Below, in pieces: positions 1 to 7,856 of a DNA stretch of 45,908 bases; position 1 is the first letter of the stretch, and each line of letters begins with the position of its first letter. A program made the position numbers and the translations under genes. The stretch lies in contig CAYLRY010000023.1 in NCBI GenBank assembly GCA_964386535.1, forward strand, positions 1 to 45,908. Direction: 5' to 3'. The notes below the pieces were generated by a model, which saw nothing but the letters and a program-made list of their open reading frames with translations, was not told the origin of the DNA and did not search any database. Source of the DNA: CAYLRY01 sp964386535. Its GTDB lineage: Bacteria > Chloroflexota > Dehalococcoidia > Dehalococcoidales > UBA3254.

Positions 1-546
1 TCTTGGGCCGTCAAGGGCAAGGGCTTCACCCTCGCTACGCGAGCCCTTGACCGCCAGACGAGCTCGGGATACTTCTTCCGGTAAGAGGTCGAGGCAGGAA
101 ACGGAGGTAGGGACGGTCACATCTGGCTATTCACTATAGGCCAAAACACTTTATGGATAAGATAGCAGGATCATACCTGAACTTTGAGTAATCCCTGTCC
201 AGACAAGGGGGAACACCTCAATTAGCTGCTAATAGATCATTGAGAAATCGATCTGCTAGTTACAGGCTAATTCAAATATCCGAGTCATATCTACGATACA
301 ATCATGCCTATTCTACAAATTTGAAGTTTTCCAATATTAGTCAAGTTGAGGCATTTTTAAGTTGACCATGGAAAAGTTATTGAAAAAACTCTCCCGGGCG
401 GAAGAGTTCTAGGTATTGTCCCCTTTGGTGGAGCTGAGGTATATATAGGTAGTACCGGGAAAGACTTTTCCCTAACCTTTAGCTTCAATATTTAGCCTGT
501 TAGTGACACACTTTTATGCATGATATTAAACTCGGCTAATATAAAA
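1..546. other. Gene-poor left edge with degraded coding fragment
   Basis: No intact gene is visible here. The first 170 bases are by eye more GC-rich than what follows and contain nested inverted repeats: GTCAAGGGC at 10-18 pairs with 43-51, and CTCGC at 31-35 pairs with GCGAG at 39-43. This could be the end of an insertion element or repeat, but no transposase motif could be recognised. From 361 to 495 on the plus strand there is an open stretch of 44 codons ending in TAG. It has no start codon and a TAA immediately upstream, and reads like the C-terminal end of a protein (contains GGRVLGIVPFGGAEVYIG). It is probably a gene relic of unknown function. Confidence 0.4.
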
Positions 547-840
547 CTACCCGCTTGGTTTGCCCACTTCTGCTTTATCAAAGAATTCTTTCCTTAGCTT
601 TGGGAGATTTCTTTGCCAGATCTCCATCTGCCATTCAGGAACATCGTACGGTATGCCCGCAAAGCCAAACCGTCGTTTCCGCAGCTTGATAACTTTGGGG
701 CTATCGAATTGATGGCTGGAGATTTCCTCTTTCGAGCCTGAGATTTCAGGGCAATAATAAGACAGGTCAAAACCTCTGGTACGGCAGTGCTGCCTGAACT
801 TTTCGAAATCAGCTTCTTCCAGCACAAAATTTTCTGTCAC
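547..840 (-). CDS. Hypothetical protein, 97 aa, coupled to lon
   Basis: I do not recognise a family. The protein is soluble-looking, charged and rich in aromatics, without a signal peptide or membrane segment. The chosen start is the GTG at 840, because an AGGAGG box lies five bases ahead of it; a GTG two codons upstream (846) is too close to that box. The box overlaps the TAG stop of lon, so translation is probably coupled to lon and the gene is the last of the stress operon. Basic KLRKRR and a Trp-rich C-terminal half (PEWQMEIWQ) are the only notable features. It might be an adaptor or regulator of Lon, but that rests on position alone. Confidence 0.65.
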   Translation of the reverse strand: MTENFVLEEADFEKFRQHCRTRGFDLSYYCPEISGSKEEISSHQFDSPKVIKLRKRRFGFAGIPYDVPEWQMEIWQRNLPKLRKEFFDKAEVGKPSG

Positions 841-849
841 TTGCACCTC

Positions 850-3222
850 CTAAGCTTTGCTGGTGGCAAGCGGCAACGGAACCAGAGCCAGAACCTCTTT
901 CAACACTTCGTCAACGTTTTTGACAAAGGTGAAGCTCATCTCATTCCGCACATGCTGCGGCACCTCCTCGAGGTCTTTCTCGTTATCAGCAGGAAGAATT
1001 ATCTTCTTGACGCCAGCACGATGCGCCGCCAGCACCTTTTCTTTTATACCGCCCACGGGCAGTATTCTACCCCTTAGCGTTATTTCGCCGGTCATACCGA
1101 TTTCCTTGGGAAGCGACTTTTTAGTCAGAGCCGAAATCAAGGCGATTGCCATGGTAACGCCGGCCGAGGGCCCGTCTTTAGGTATGGCTCCGGCGGGCAC
1201 ATGGATATGTACATCATTCTTGGCATAGAATTTCTCGTCTATGCCAAGCGCCCTCGCCCTGGAGCGGGTGTAGGTAAGGGCTGCCCGCGCCGACTCCTGC
1301 ATCACCTCGCCGAGCTGTCCGGTCAGGATAAGGTTTCCCTTGCCAGGCATCAGGGTGGCTTCCACAAAGAGGATGTCACCTCCAGCCTGGGTCCAGGCAA
1401 GCCCTGTGGCGACGCCTACCTCTTCCGCCTCCTCTGCCAGCTCGTAGCGGAACTTCTGCGGTCCCAGGAACTCTTTTAGCTCGTCGGTAGTGACCTTGAA
1501 GGTATGTTGAGAACCCTGGGCTAGCTGTCGGGCTACCTTGCGGCAGATAGTGCCAATCTCCCGCTCTAGATTTCTCAAGCCAGCTTCTCTAGTATAGTTT
1601 CTCACTATGGCTAGGATAGCGTCATCCGGTATGTCAAGCATTTCCGGGGTCAGCCCGTGCTCTTTAAGCTGTTTCGGGATAAGGAACTTCCGGGTGATAT
1701 AGAGCTTCTCGATCTCGGTATAGCCGGGCAACTCCAGCACTTCCATCCTGTCTCGTAACGCCGGTGGAATGGGGTCAGTAAGGTTAGCGGTGGTGATAAA
1801 CATCACCTTGGACAGGTCAAAGGGAATCTCAAGATAATGATCGCTAAAGGCGTAGTTCTGCTCCGGGTCCAGCACCTCTAGCAGTGCTGCCGAAGGGTCG
1901 CCACGGAAATCGGTGCCTATCTTGTCTATCTCATCGAGCATGAAGACCGGGTTATTGGAACCAGCGCGGCGCATACCCTGAATTATTCTCCCTGGCAGCG
2001 CACCCACATAGGTGCGCCGGTGACCGCGTATCTCGGCTTCATCCCTGATGCCGCCCAATGAGATGCGGACGAATTGCCTTCCTAGGGCGCGTGCGATGGA
2101 CCGCCCCACCGATGTCTTGCCGGTGCCCGGTGGGCCTACAAAGCACAGGATAGGCCCCTTCATGTCCTCTTTCAGCTTGCGCACAGCGAGATAGTCAAGA
2201 ATCCTCTCCTTGACCTTCTCCAGGTCGTAATGGTCTTCGTCCAGGATCTGCCGGGCGCGCTCAACGTCAAGGTTATCATCGGTGCTCTTCGCCCACGGCA
2301 GTGACACGAGCCAGTCAAGGTAGGTGCGTGAGGTGGTGTACTCCGCCGCCTGGGGTGGCATCTTGGCTAGGCGGTCGAGCTCCCGGTCGGCTTCTTTTTT
2401 AGCTTCAGAGGGGAGATTGGCTTCCTCTATCTTCTTCTTGAGCTCATTGATTTCCAGGGTGCGCTCATCGGTCTCGCCAAGCTCCTTCTGAATGGCCTTA
2501 AGCTGCTCCCTGAGGTAGAACTCCCGCTGGGCCTTTTCCATCACCGATTGAGCCTGAGACTGTATCTTACCCCGCAGCTCAAGGATTTCGAGCTCCCGGT
2601 TAACAAAGGTTGTCAGCTTTTCCAGGCGCTTTTTGACATCCTCGGTTTCCAGAAACTCCTGCTGCTCCTGGAGGCTGAGGTTGATGTGCGCCGCGACGAA
2701 GTCCGCCAGGTTGCCCGGCTCAGGCAGGTTCATAGCGGCAATAGCCAGCTCATTGGGCAGATTTGGTGCTGAGCCGACTATCTTCTGGAAGCAGGTCAGG
2801 ACATTCTGGCGCAAGGCTTCAAGCTCAGGGGTCTTCTCTACCCTCTCAACGATACGCCCGACCCTCGCTTTGAGATATGGCTCAGTCTGTACGAAGTCAA
2901 TTACGCCTATACGGCAGATGCCTTGGATAAAAGCACGCACCGAGCCGTCAGGCATCTTAAACATCCTCAGGATGCTGGCGGCGGTACCAACCTTAAAGAG
3001 GTTGGCCGGCGGTGCCTGCTCCACACCAGGCTGCTGGGCGAAAAGGCCGACAATCTTATCGCCGGTGGCCGCCTCGTCTACCAGCTTTATCAACTTCTCC
3101 TCACCAATGGCCATAGGGACGACCATCGAAGGATAAATGATATCAGTGCTGGGAATTACGGGAACTATCTCGGGAATGGGTATCTCGGTAATCTTCTGCT
3201 CGGCTTGCTGTTCTACTTTCAT
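850..3222 (-). CDS. lon: ATP-dependent Lon protease (LonA)
   Basis: This is a cytosolic AAA+ serine protease that degrades misfolded and regulatory proteins. In order it shows an N-terminal substrate-binding domain, a coiled-coil linker at about 220-300, Walker A GPPGTGKTS near residue 363, Walker B FMLDEIDKI, and the C-terminal protease domain with the Ser-Lys dyad: Ser in KDGPSAGVT near 686 and Lys in GGIKEKVLAAH near 729. The start is the ATG at 3222, which has GGGAGG five bases upstream; an ATG eight codons earlier lacks such a site. At 790 aa it is family-typical. It follows hsp20 in the hspR-clpB-hsp20 gene run and so is probably co-expressed under heat shock. By eye its GC content is higher than that of clpB and the ribosomal genes, which may reflect a different history. 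Confidence 0.97.
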   Translation of the reverse strand: MKVEQQAEQKITEIPIPEIVPVIPSTDIIYPSMVVPMAIGEEKLIKLVDEAATGDKIVGLFAQQPGVEQAPPANLFKVGTAASILRMFKMPDGSVRAFIQGICRIGVIDFVQTEPYLKARVGRIVERVEKTPELEALRQNVLTCFQKIVGSAPNLPNELAIAAMNLPEPGNLADFVAAHINLSLQEQQEFLETEDVKKRLEKLTTFVNRELEILELRGKIQSQAQSVMEKAQREFYLREQLKAIQKELGETDERTLEINELKKKIEEANLPSEAKKEADRELDRLAKMPPQAAEYTTSRTYLDWLVSLPWAKSTDDNLDVERARQILDEDHYDLEKVKERILDYLAVRKLKEDMKGPILCFVGPPGTGKTSVGRSIARALGRQFVRISLGGIRDEAEIRGHRRTYVGALPGRIIQGMRRAGSNNPVFMLDEIDKIGTDFRGDPSAALLEVLDPEQNYAFSDHYLEIPFDLSKVMFITTANLTDPIPPALRDRMEVLELPGYTEIEKLYITRKFLIPKQLKEHGLTPEMLDIPDDAILAIVRNYTREAGLRNLEREIGTICRKVARQLAQGSQHTFKVTTDELKEFLGPQKFRYELAEEAEEVGVATGLAWTQAGGDILFVEATLMPGKGNLILTGQLGEVMQESARAALTYTRSRARALGIDEKFYAKNDVHIHVPAGAIPKDGPSAGVTMAIALISALTKKSLPKEIGMTGEITLRGRILPVGGIKEKVLAAHRAGVKKIILPADNEKDLEEVPQHVRNEMSFTFVKNVDEVLKEVLALVPLPLATSKA

Positions 3223-3250
3223 ATCTGCCTCCCTTAACCTGGTCATCGAG

Positions 3251-3703
3251 TTATTTTACCTTTGCGCCCACTTTAATCGTCCGCTCCTTTTCGACCTTGG
3301 GTAGAACGATTTCGATCAGACCATTTTCGTAAGTAGCCCTGGCGTTTTCGGTATCCACTGCTTCTGGTAAGGAGATATTCCGTTCAAATGGACCACTTGC
3401 GATCTCCATCTGATGGTAGGTTCCTGCTTTATCACCCATTATGGTCTTCTGGCGCTCGCCGCGGATGGTGAAGATATTGCGGTCAACAGTCATCTGTAGG
3501 TCTTGCTCTTTGACCCCCGCTAAATCTACCGTCAATATGAGCTCATTATCGGTTTCATACAGGTCAATATCCGGCTCCCAGATAGTGGGAGAGAATCTGA
3601 GCATCGGAGGCTTTGCCCCAGCAAAATGGTCAAGCAGCCTGCCCATCTCTTGACGCATCATATTGACATCATGAATCCAATCCTGGCGGAATTGAAACAT
3701 CAT
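3251..3703 (-). CDS. Small heat shock protein, Hsp20/alpha-crystallin
   Basis: A 150-aa ATP-independent holdase that keeps unfolding proteins soluble. The alpha-crystallin domain covers roughly residues 40-140 (PDIDLYETDNELILTVDLAG, then the VDRNIFTIRGER and GLIEIVLPK strands). The C-terminal tail carries an I-x-V motif in TIKVG, which is used for oligomer assembly. The start is the first ATG of an ATG-ATG pair, seven bases after AGGAGG; an upstream extension of the open frame has no ribosome site. The N-terminus (MMFQFRQDWIHDVNMMRQEM) differs from the other Hsp20 in this window, so the two are paralogues rather than a recent duplication. It lies between a 39-aa CxxC peptide and lon. Confidence 0.95.
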   Translation of the reverse strand: MMFQFRQDWIHDVNMMRQEMGRLLDHFAGAKPPMLRFSPTIWEPDIDLYETDNELILTVDLAGVKEQDLQMTVDRNIFTIRGERQKTIMGDKAGTYHQMEIASGPFERNISLPEAVDTENARATYENGLIEIVLPKVEKERTIKVGAKVK

Positions 3704-3732
3704 ATGTTTTCCTCCTCTAGCTCGCTGACGCT

Positions 3733-3852
3733 CTATTTTTCTATATACTCGAGCCACGTGCCAGCGCCAGCAATTTTCCCGCACATGACGGCATATCCAT
3801 CATAGTAATTGATGTTGACTCTGGTATCTTGTCTGCAAACCGGACAATTCAT
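3733..3852 (-). CDS. Small CxxC peptide, 39 aa
   Basis: A very short open frame preceded by AAGGAG at good spacing from its ATG. It begins with MNCPVCRQDTRVNINYYDG and has a third cysteine in VMCGKI. Zinc ribbons normally carry two CxxC knuckles; here the second would be C-G-K-I, so one ligand is missing and the peptide may be a degenerate or shortened zinc ribbon. It lies between a decayed J-domain gene and hsp20, in the same direction. Expression is plausible from the ribosome site, but function is unknown. Confidence 0.5.
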   Translation of the reverse strand: MNCPVCRQDTRVNINYYDGYAVMCGKIAGAGTWLEYIEK

Positions 3853-3884
3853 TACTCGACTCCTTGCCCAATTTTTTAACTCAA

Positions 3885-4031
3885 TTATATTCGTATTAAC
3901 AGATCCGTATAAGCTTCGTTTAACTCTTTCATAATTTGCATCGCATCCTAATTCCCTGGATGCCTGTCTTGGTGGTACTTCATGGCCAGCGTGCGGTATG
4001 CCTCCTCCACATCCATCATCAATGACAATGA
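3885..4031 (-). pseudogene. Decayed J-domain (DnaJ-like) gene fragment
   Basis: In the minus frame running down from about 4031 the translation contains EEAYRTLAMKYHQDRHPGN, then a TAG stop, then in the same frame DAMQIMKELNEAYTDLL. This matches J-domain helix II, the HPD loop and helix III in order. The invariant HPD tripeptide is HQD here (CAA where CCA would encode proline), and the stop sits between the loop and helix III. Helix I is missing; the frame runs into the 33-bp inverted repeat at 4027-4059. Loss of HPD would abolish Hsp70 stimulation, so this is a relic. It fits the chaperone neighbourhood and shows the operon once encoded a J-protein. Confidence 0.75.
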
Positions 4032-4059
4032 AACCGGCTCCGGGCAAGCCGAAGGGGTA
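4027..4059 (+). repeat. 33-bp inverted repeat, left copy
   Basis: This 33-base sequence is identical to the reverse complement of 4571-4603. It contains a small hairpin core (CGGCT ... AGCCG with a 7-base loop). The two copies bracket the hsp20 gene at 4070-4540 and face each other. The left copy abuts the broken end of the J-domain relic. Confidence 0.9.
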
Positions 4060-4069
4060 TTTTAATGAT

Positions 4070-4540
4070 TTACTTCTTGCCACTTTCAATCAATGCCTTG
4101 GCTTTGATTTTAATCTGCTTTGGTTTGACCTCTTCGGCCTTGGGCAGGGTTAGAGTCAAGACGCCGTTTTCAAAGACTGCCTTAGCTTTATCAGTTTTAA
4201 CTGCTACCGGGATAGTTAGCGAGCGGTTGAAAGATCCATAGTGGCGCTCCTTGACGAAGTAGTCCTGCTCCTTGGTTTCCTTTTCTTCTTTATGTTCTCC
4301 CTTGATAGTGAGGATATCTCCAGCAATAGAGATGTCGACCTCCTCAGGCTTCATACCTGGAATAGAGGCTTTGACGACCACGTCATCGGCGGTCTGGTAC
4401 ATATCTATTGCTAAGTCTCCGCTTCCGATCTCCGGCCAGAAGCGAGAGGGACGGACAAAGCTGTCCTCAAATAGTCTATCCATAGCATCTCTCAGGCTGG
4501 TTACTTCACGGAATGGATCCCAACGAATTATATCCGCCAT
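4070..4540 (-). CDS. Small heat shock protein, Hsp20/alpha-crystallin
   Basis: A 156-aa Hsp20 holdase. The N-terminus MADIIRWDPFREVTSLRDAM is typical of class A bacterial Hsp20. The alpha-crystallin domain spans about residues 40-145, with the A-x-x-x-N-G-V-L motif in AVFENGVLTLTLPK, and an I-x-I tail (IKIKAK). GGGAGG lies seven bases before the ATG. It follows clpB in the same direction by 74 bases, a gap that holds one arm of a 33-bp inverted repeat; the other arm lies just after its stop codon. Being enclosed by facing repeats makes inversion or mobilisation of this gene conceivable. Co-expression with the ClpB disaggregase fits the known Hsp20-ClpB cooperation. Confidence 0.96.
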   Translation of the reverse strand: MADIIRWDPFREVTSLRDAMDRLFEDSFVRPSRFWPEIGSGDLAIDMYQTADDVVVKASIPGMKPEEVDISIAGDILTIKGEHKEEKETKEQDYFVKERHYGSFNRSLTIPVAVKTDKAKAVFENGVLTLTLPKAEEVKPKQIKIKAKALIESGKK

Positions 4541-4570
4541 ACTTAAACCTCCCAGAAATTTATTTTATTT

Positions 4571-4603
4571 TACCCCTTCGGCTTGCCCGGAGCCGGTTTC
4601 ATT
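4571..4603 (-). repeat. 33-bp inverted repeat, right copy
   Basis: Exact reverse complement of 4027-4059 with no mismatch over 33 bases. It lies in the short gap between clpB and hsp20. The CGGCT/AGCCG hairpin core could also act at the RNA level as a processing or stability element between the two cistrons. Confidence 0.9.
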
Positions 4604-4614
4604 ACTTATATAAT

Positions 4615-7215
4615 TTATCCAACTGACGCTGGTATTTGTTTGCGAGAGAAAGTAATACTACCGCTTTTAACTCCAACAACTACCGTGTCTCCATCCTTAA
4701 ATGTCCCCTCCAGCACCTTAACTGCCAGCGGATCGAGCACCAGCCTCTGGATTGTCCTCTTCAGAGGACGTGCTCCATAAGCCGGGTCGTAACCTTCTTT
4801 TACCAGAAGCTCTTTAGCATCATTAGTAAGTTCTACCTCAATACGGCGGTCGGCCAGGCGTTTCTTCAGTTGAACAAATTGCAGGTCAACAATCTGCTTA
4901 ATATGCTCTCTAGCCAGCTGGTGGAAAATAATAATCTCGTCTACCCGGTTCAGGAATTCAGGGCGGAATTGGGCTTTGAGAGCTTCCATAACCCTGCTTC
5001 TGATTTGTTCTTCCTGCCCTGCTCCCAGGTCAGCAATCCACTGGCTGCCCAAATTGCTGGTCATGATAAATACAGTATTTTTAAAATCTACTGTTCGGCC
5101 ATGACCATCGGTCAGACGTCCGTCATCAAGAATCTGTAAAAGAGTATTGAATACATCAGGATGAGCTTTCTCGATTTCATCCAATAAAACTACAGTATAA
5201 GGTTTACGGCGAACAGCTTCAGTAAGCTGTCCTCCTTCATCATAGCCGACATAGCCGGGCGGAGCACCAATCAGACGAGAAACAGTATGCTTCTCCATGT
5301 ATTCTGACATATCCAGGCGTACCATGGCCCGTTCATCATCAAAGAGAAATTCAGCCAGGGCACGGGCTAATTCTGTCTTACCTACCCCGGTCGGCCCAAG
5401 AAAAATAAAGCTGCCTAGAGGGCGATTCGGGTCCTGGAGTCCAGCCCGGGCACGGCGGATAGCATTAGCCACTGCTCGTAGAGCATCTTCCTGCCCAACT
5501 ACCCTCATTTTCAGTCGGTCTTCTATATGCAATAATTTCTGGACCTCTCCTTCCATAAGGCGGCTTACCGGGATGCCAGTCCAACGGCTTACCACCTCAG
5601 CGATGTCTTCCTCATCTACCTCTTCCTTGAGAAGTTGCTGACCTTTCTTGTTCGTGAGCTCTTTCTCCTTAGCTTTTATCTGCTTGTCCAGTTCCACAAG
5701 AGAACTATACTTAAGCTGAGCGGCCTTTTCCAGGTTACCCTGTCGCTCAGCTTGTTCGATTTCGTGTATTGTCTGCTCTCGTTTCTCTTTAAGCTGTCGA
5801 AGTCCTTGAATAACATTTTTCTCCTGCTCCCATTGAATCTTGAGTTTCGCTGCCTGTTCTTTGAGATTAGCCAACTCCTTTTCCATAATTGTAAGGCGTT
5901 CTTTCGAAGCTGTATCCCTTTCTTTTTTCAGAGCTTCCCGCTCAATTTCAAGCTGTATAATACGCCGTTGGATTTCATCCAACTCGGTCGGGACACTATC
6001 GATTTCCGTACGTAACCTGGCTGCTGCCTCATCCACCAGGTCAATAGCTTTGTCGGGCAAGAAGCGATCGCTAATATACCGGTGTGAAAGTACAGCGGCG
6101 GCTACCAGAGCTGTATCCTTGATACGTACACCATGATGGACCTCATAGCGTTCTTTAAGGCCGCGGAGAATAGAGATGGTATCCTCCACCGAGGGCTCGG
6201 AAACAACCACCGGCTGGAAACGCCTCTCTAAAGCCGCGTCTTTTTCAATGTGCTTGCGATATTCATTTAGTGTTGTGGCGCCTATACAGTGTAGTTCACC
6301 TCTGGCTAGCATCGGTTTGAGCATGTTAGAAGCGTCCATGGCTCCTTCTGCCGCTCCAGCACCAACCACTGTATGCAGCTCATCGATAAAGAGGATAATT
6401 TCGCCCTGTGACTGCTGGACTTCCTTCAAAACTGCTTTTAGCCGTTCCTCAAATTCGCCGCGGTACTTGCTCCCGGCAACCATAGATCCAAGATCGAGAG
6501 CTACGATACGCTTGTTCTTTAATCCTTCGGGTACATCACCGCGGACAATACGCTGGGCCAGCCCTTCAGCTATGGCCGTCTTACCCACACCCGGCTCACC
6601 GATGAGCACAGGGTTATTCTTGGTACGCCGGGAAATGATTTGTATCACTCGTCTGATCTCTTCATCGCGGCCGATAACCGGATCTAGCTTGCCTCGGCGA
6701 GCTATCTCAGTTAAATCGCGTCCATATTTTTCCAGCGCCTGATATTTGCCTTCTGGATTTTGGTCGGTAACACGCTGGTTACCTCTGATGGAAGCCAATA
6801 TCTGGTAAATACGGTCTTTGGTGACATTAAGGCTTTTCAACAACCGGGCAGCTGCATCAGTATCCTTATCGACAATTGCCAGGAGTATATGCTCTGTACT
6901 AATATACTCATCCTTAAAATTAGTCGCTTCTTTCTCAGCAACGTCCAGAACCTGCTTCAAACGAGGAGAAAGATAAAGCTGGTATACTCCATATGCTTTA
7001 GGAAATCGCTCCAACTCGTCTTCAAGCTGACGTTTTACGTGTTGAGTATCAACACCAAGCTTATCTAGAATCTGGGGTACAACGCCGCCCTCCTGGTCTA
7101 TTAGAGTAAAAAGCAAGTGTTCTGGCTCAAGTTGGTTGTGATTTCGCTCCTCAGCAAACTTCTGGGCAGACACAATAGCCTCTTGTCCTTTTTCAGTAAA
7201 CTTATTTATATTCAT
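4615..7215 (-). CDS. clpB: ATP-dependent disaggregase ClpB (Hsp100)
   Basis: An 866-aa hexameric AAA+ machine that pulls proteins out of aggregates together with DnaK. The Clp N-domain repeats cover about 1-145. The first AAA module has Walker A GEPGVGKTA at 206-214 and Walker B ILFIDELHTV. A long coiled-coil M-domain (about 410-525) distinguishes ClpB from ClpA/C. The second AAA module has GPTGVGKTE and VVLLDEIEKAHPDV. The family-typical ending with sensor-2 GARPLKR is present. An AGGAG box precedes the ATG. It is the third gene after hspR and the small zinc-ribbon gene, so HspR control is likely, as known for clpB in actinobacteria. dnaK is not in this window. Confidence 0.98.
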   Translation of the reverse strand: MNINKFTEKGQEAIVSAQKFAEERNHNQLEPEHLLFTLIDQEGGVVPQILDKLGVDTQHVKRQLEDELERFPKAYGVYQLYLSPRLKQVLDVAEKEATNFKDEYISTEHILLAIVDKDTDAAARLLKSLNVTKDRIYQILASIRGNQRVTDQNPEGKYQALEKYGRDLTEIARRGKLDPVIGRDEEIRRVIQIISRRTKNNPVLIGEPGVGKTAIAEGLAQRIVRGDVPEGLKNKRIVALDLGSMVAGSKYRGEFEERLKAVLKEVQQSQGEIILFIDELHTVVGAGAAEGAMDASNMLKPMLARGELHCIGATTLNEYRKHIEKDAALERRFQPVVVSEPSVEDTISILRGLKERYEVHHGVRIKDTALVAAAVLSHRYISDRFLPDKAIDLVDEAAARLRTEIDSVPTELDEIQRRIIQLEIEREALKKERDTASKERLTIMEKELANLKEQAAKLKIQWEQEKNVIQGLRQLKEKREQTIHEIEQAERQGNLEKAAQLKYSSLVELDKQIKAKEKELTNKKGQQLLKEEVDEEDIAEVVSRWTGIPVSRLMEGEVQKLLHIEDRLKMRVVGQEDALRAVANAIRRARAGLQDPNRPLGSFIFLGPTGVGKTELARALAEFLFDDERAMVRLDMSEYMEKHTVSRLIGAPPGYVGYDEGGQLTEAVRRKPYTVVLLDEIEKAHPDVFNTLLQILDDGRLTDGHGRTVDFKNTVFIMTSNLGSQWIADLGAGQEEQIRSRVMEALKAQFRPEFLNRVDEIIIFHQLAREHIKQIVDLQFVQLKKRLADRRIEVELTNDAKELLVKEGYDPAYGARPLKRTIQRLVLDPLAVKVLEGTFKDGDTVVVGVKSGSITFSRKQIPASVG

Positions 7216-7246
7216 AGAGTATTACTCCTTTATTCTTATTCAATTA

Positions 7247-7426
7247 TTATCTATTTCCGGCAATTGTTAATTCCTTCTGATCCATAAAAGGCTGACGTTT
7301 AGGTTTAATCACGCATGGGAGTTCGGTATAGTAACCGCATCGTAGACATTGTTTGTACCAACCATGTTCATACTGTTCAACGAATACATCTCCTCTACAC
7401 CGCGCACATTCCTTAAGTTTCCACAT
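7247..7426 (-). CDS. Small zinc-ribbon protein, 59 aa
   Basis: A short gene easily missed by length cut-offs. It starts with MWKLKECARCRGDVFVEQ and has a second knuckle CLRCGYYTE, giving two C-x2-C pairs 16 residues apart, the spacing of a zinc ribbon. GGAGGTGAT lies upstream of the ATG. It sits 34 bases after hspR and about 30 bases before clpB, all in one direction, so it should be part of the HspR-controlled transcript. The tail after residue 38 is basic then polar, with no membrane segment. The function is unknown; nucleic-acid binding or a redox/chaperone accessory role would fit a zinc ribbon here. Confidence 0.75.
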   Translation of the reverse strand: MWKLKECARCRGDVFVEQYEHGWYKQCLRCGYYTELPCVIKPKRQPFMDQKELTIAGNR

Positions 7427-7460
7427 GTCTACATCACCTCCGCTATATCTATAATCATTG

Positions 7461-7805
7461 TTAACGATTACTGAGTATTTTCAACATTTCATCAATCAAG
7501 GAATTCAAGTGTTCTTCAAGTGAGTAGTCTATTTCTGCAGTGGTAATCTCATTTTTCAAATTGAGCAGTTTATCTCGCATCTTAAGTGCCAACTCTACGC
7601 CAGACAGATTAAGACCCTCATTATCCACCAGATGTTTTATCATCTTCAGACGCTCAATGTCCTCATCGGAATACATTCGTAACATATAATGGCGAGATGG
7701 CGTTAAAAAACCTGCCCGCTCGTATTTACGTAGAGTTTGCGGGTGCATGTTTGTTAACATGGCCGCTACTTTCATGACATAAACCCCTAATTCATTGTTA
7801 CTCAT
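7461..7805 (-). CDS. hspR: HspR-type MerR-family heat shock repressor
   Basis: A 114-aa regulator. The MerR helix-turn-helix lies at about residues 11-30 (VAAMLTNMHPQTLRKYER), followed by the wing AGFLTPSRHYMLRMYSDEDI and the HspR-type segment DNEGLNLSGVELAL. The C-terminal half is a predicted coiled coil for dimerisation. The ATG at 7805 has AAGGAG seven bases upstream; an in-frame TTG two codons earlier overlaps that spacing and is less likely. It is the first gene of the stress operon. A HAIR-like inverted repeat over its own promoter (7837-7857) suggests autoregulation, as established for HspR in Streptomyces and Mycobacterium, where DnaK is co-repressor. Full HspR identity rests on sequence style and the clpB context. 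Confidence 0.88.
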   Translation of the reverse strand: MSNNELGVYVMKVAAMLTNMHPQTLRKYERAGFLTPSRHYMLRMYSDEDIERLKMIKHLVDNEGLNLSGVELALKMRDKLLNLKNEITTAEIDYSLEEHLNSLIDEMLKILSNR

Positions 7806-7827
7806 CTGCAAACTCCTTCAGAAAGGG

Positions 7828-7856
7828 ATTATAACACTTGATATAACTTATGTCAA
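7828..7856 (-). promoter_or_regulatory. Consensus sigma-70 promoter of hspR-clpB operon
   Basis: Read on the minus strand: -35 TTGACA (7851-7856), a spacer of exactly 17 bases, and -10 TATAAT (7828-7833), a perfect match to the consensus. It points at hspR 23 bases away. A promoter this strong ahead of stress genes implies a repressor. Confidence 0.88.

Noticed and set aside
3733..4089. 118-aa minus-strand open frame as one protein
   Set aside because: Its upper part is out of frame with the J-domain relic and crosses the inverted repeat; only the last 39 codons have a ribosome site.
6176..6742. 188-aa plus-strand frame inside clpB, and a 167-aa one at 2633-3136 inside lon
   Set aside because: They are antisense shadows of highly conserved genes with serine/arginine-rich low-complexity translations and no ribosome sites.
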